DNA of 6,148 nucleotides from UBA4661 sp002405405 (lineage in GTDB: Bacteria > Bacteroidota > Ignavibacteria > Kapaibacteriales > UBA4661), in the NCBI GenBank assembly GCA_036847245.1, contig DAIUAL010000208.1:1-6148 (forward strand). Direction: 5' to 3'. The position numbers and the translations under genes are program-made. The notes under the pieces were generated by a model. That model did no database searches, was not told where the DNA came from, and saw only the letters and a program-made list of their open reading frames with translations. Positions 5,386 through 6,148 of the stretch are shown in pieces; within the stretch, counting starts at the first letter, position 1; the number at the start of each line of letters is the position of its first letter.

Positions 5386-6148
5386 GCGGTGTGCAATTTC
5401 GTCAATGGGCTACCCAACGCCTGAAAGAGTATTTGGTGCAGGGCTTTGCACTCAATGTAAAGCGTATGGAAGAAAACAAAGCTCAATTCCTCCGCACACT
5501 TGATGACCTGAAAATACTCACGCAAGCACATCAACAGGTAGAAGCAAAAGATATTTTATCGCTTGTGCAGTCTTTTTCCGATACATGGTTTTCTTTGGGT
5601 AGTTACGACAAGAATGAATTTCCTACTGATGGCACACTCGAAGAAATACAACTCAATGGACGACAATTACAAGAAGATCTACAAACCCTGAAAGCAGAAC
5701 TTATCGCACAAAGTGAGGCAACTGAACTCTTTGCTCAAGAAAAGAATGTGGGAAGTTTGGAGGGAATCTTTGGCAATGTTTTCCAATCGGTCTTTGGCGA
5801 GTCTGCATATCCAACCATAGAAGACAAAGCGGCACATTTGCTCTACTTTATCATCAAGAATTATCCTTTCAATGATGGCAACAAACGCAGTGGTGCATTT
5901 GCTTTTATTTGGCTTTTGCAAAAAGCAGGATATGATTTCCGAGAGAAAATCAACCCTGCTACACTGACCACACTCACGATTTTGATAGCAGAATCCAATC
6001 CCGCAGACAAAGAAAAAATGATTGGCATTGTTCGCCTGCTCCTTGATTCGCAACGTAGAATACTCAACCACCAATACCAAGTACTCCCACCCTGCCCCAA
6101 GCAACCCTCTACTATACTGCAATCGGCGATTATCACCGCAGTGAGGAC
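5265..6148 (+). CDS. RhuM-Fic/Doc fusion, 3' part (RhuM core, helical linker and Fic domain; open at both ends)
   Basis: This continues the RhuM gene after the gap in the same codon phase. It opens with the RhuM core YNLDVIISVGYRVKSQRGVQF, then WATQRLKEYLVQGFALN. A helical linker follows (KRMEENKAQFLRTLDDL; DTWFSLGSYD). The C-terminal domain is Fic/Doc: ATELFAQEKNVGSLEGIFG, KAAHLLYFIIKN, and the Fic motif YPFNDGNKR (5862-5888), then FAFIWLLQKAGYDF and LLIAESNPADKEKMIGI-like sequence. Fic enzymes transfer AMP or related groups to target proteins. The catalytic histidine of HPFx(D/E)GN is tyrosine here (TAT 5862), so activity is doubtful. Homology should end near LLLDSQR (about 6055). The frame then runs past the cassette edge into restriction-gene sequence with no stop before the window end, so the native stop seems lost at the junction. 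A joined gene would be about 320 residues, normal for this fusion. Confidence 0.85.
5275..5307. repeat. Perfect 13-bp coding hairpin in the RhuM domain
   Basis: GTGCAGTTGTCGC (5275-5287) and GCGACAACTGCAC (5295-5307) are exact reverse complements around a 7-base loop. It encodes SAVVAIFATTA. The left copy (5132-5253) keeps the first arm and loop but loses the second arm, where its divergence becomes dense. Such a hairpin can hinder sequencing and may explain the gap; it could also be an RNA or operator element. Confidence 0.8.
6062..6148 (+). pseudogene. Type ISP restriction-modification gene, resumed 3' part (start of the target-recognition region, runs off the right edge)
   Basis: In the frame starting at ACT 6062, 29 codons read TQPPIPSTPTLPQ, then ATLYYTAIGDYHRSED. 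The second block matches the conserved I-x-Y-x-D-I-G-D-Y segment that follows the methyltransferase core in Type ISP enzymes, and the first is a proline-rich linker that continues KKPEEN of the 1376-4888 product. A stop (TAG 6056) lies just upstream in this frame and there is no ATG in the visible part. The fragment overlaps the read-through end of the Fic frame in a different phase. Whether it is translated as a separate chain depends on a start beyond the window. Confidence 0.75.

Larger units (their letters stand above)
4886..6061 (+). mobile_element. RhuM-Fic cassette inserted into the Type ISP gene
   Basis: Deleting this segment joins codon AAT (4883-4885) to ACT (6062-6064). The restriction-enzyme reading then passes from KKPEEN to TQPPIPSTPTLPQ and on to the conserved ATLYYTAIGDY block of Type ISP enzymes. 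AGAAT occurs at both edges (4881-4885 and 6057-6061), consistent with a 5-bp target duplication. No transposase, recombinase or terminal inverted repeat is seen. The only gene inside is the RhuM-Fic fusion. The boundaries may be off by up to 5 bases because of the AGAAT repeat, and the true length is uncertain because of the N gap (about 1.04 kb if the duplicated 132 bases are artefactual). Confidence 0.75.

Noticed and set aside
5025..5534. Minus-strand open frame across the N gap
   Set aside because: It includes the N's and lies antisense to the well-supported RhuM reading.
4886..6061. Insertion sequence, intron or intein
   Set aside because: There are no terminal inverted repeats and no transposase, reverse transcriptase or homing nuclease. 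The segment starts with a stop codon, so it is not an in-frame intein.
5679..6136. Minus-strand open frames of 147 and 91 codons over the Fic region
   Set aside because: The plus-strand frame carries an unmistakable Fic domain; the antisense frames have no family features.

Overview
This window looks like an accessory, defence-type locus from a bacterium with moderate GC content. Start codons mostly lack strong Shine-Dalgarno sequences, and the secreted leucine-rich-repeat protein at the left edge is of a style common in Bacteroidota/Chlorobiota-like genomes. That taxonomic hint is weak. Ten N's at 5254-5263 show that this is a draft scaffold.

Layout. (1) 1-236, minus strand: the 5' end of a gene for an exported leucine-rich-repeat protein, running off the left edge. 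(2) 237-1375: about 1.1 kb without a recognisable protein gene. It holds two intrinsic-terminator-like hairpins (721-754 and 1165-1206), short direct repeats, several small dyads and a structured stretch that could be an untranslated RNA. (3) 1376-4888, plus strand: the first 1170 residues of a Type ISP (LlaGI/LlaBIII-like) single-chain restriction-modification enzyme. It has an Mrr-like nuclease, a superfamily 2 helicase/translocase, a coupler and an N6-adenine methyltransferase, but stops before the target-recognition domain. (4) 4965 to the window end: a RhuM-Fic/Doc fusion gene, broken by the assembly gap and an in-frame stop. (5) 6062-6148: in another frame, the next 29 codons of the same Type ISP enzyme reappear.

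The main discovery is the relation of (3), (4) and (5). Removing 4886-6061 joins ...KKPEEN directly to TQPPIPSTPTLPQ and then to the conserved ATLYYTAIGDY segment, restoring a continuous Type ISP reading frame. A 5-bp repeat, AGAAT, flanks the removed segment (4881-4885 and 6057-6061). A RhuM-Fic cassette therefore appears to have inserted cleanly into the linker between the methyltransferase and the target-recognition domain. No transposase or terminal inverted repeats are visible, so how the cassette moved is unknown.

Two further points concern the cassette. Its Fic motif reads YPFNDGNKR, with tyrosine where the catalytic histidine normally stands. The apparent break in its RhuM half is probably an assembly artefact centred on a perfect 13-bp coding hairpin: the sequences on either side of the N's are ungapped, in-frame, diverged copies of the same 122 bases, and deleting 132 bases restores a normal RhuM domain.
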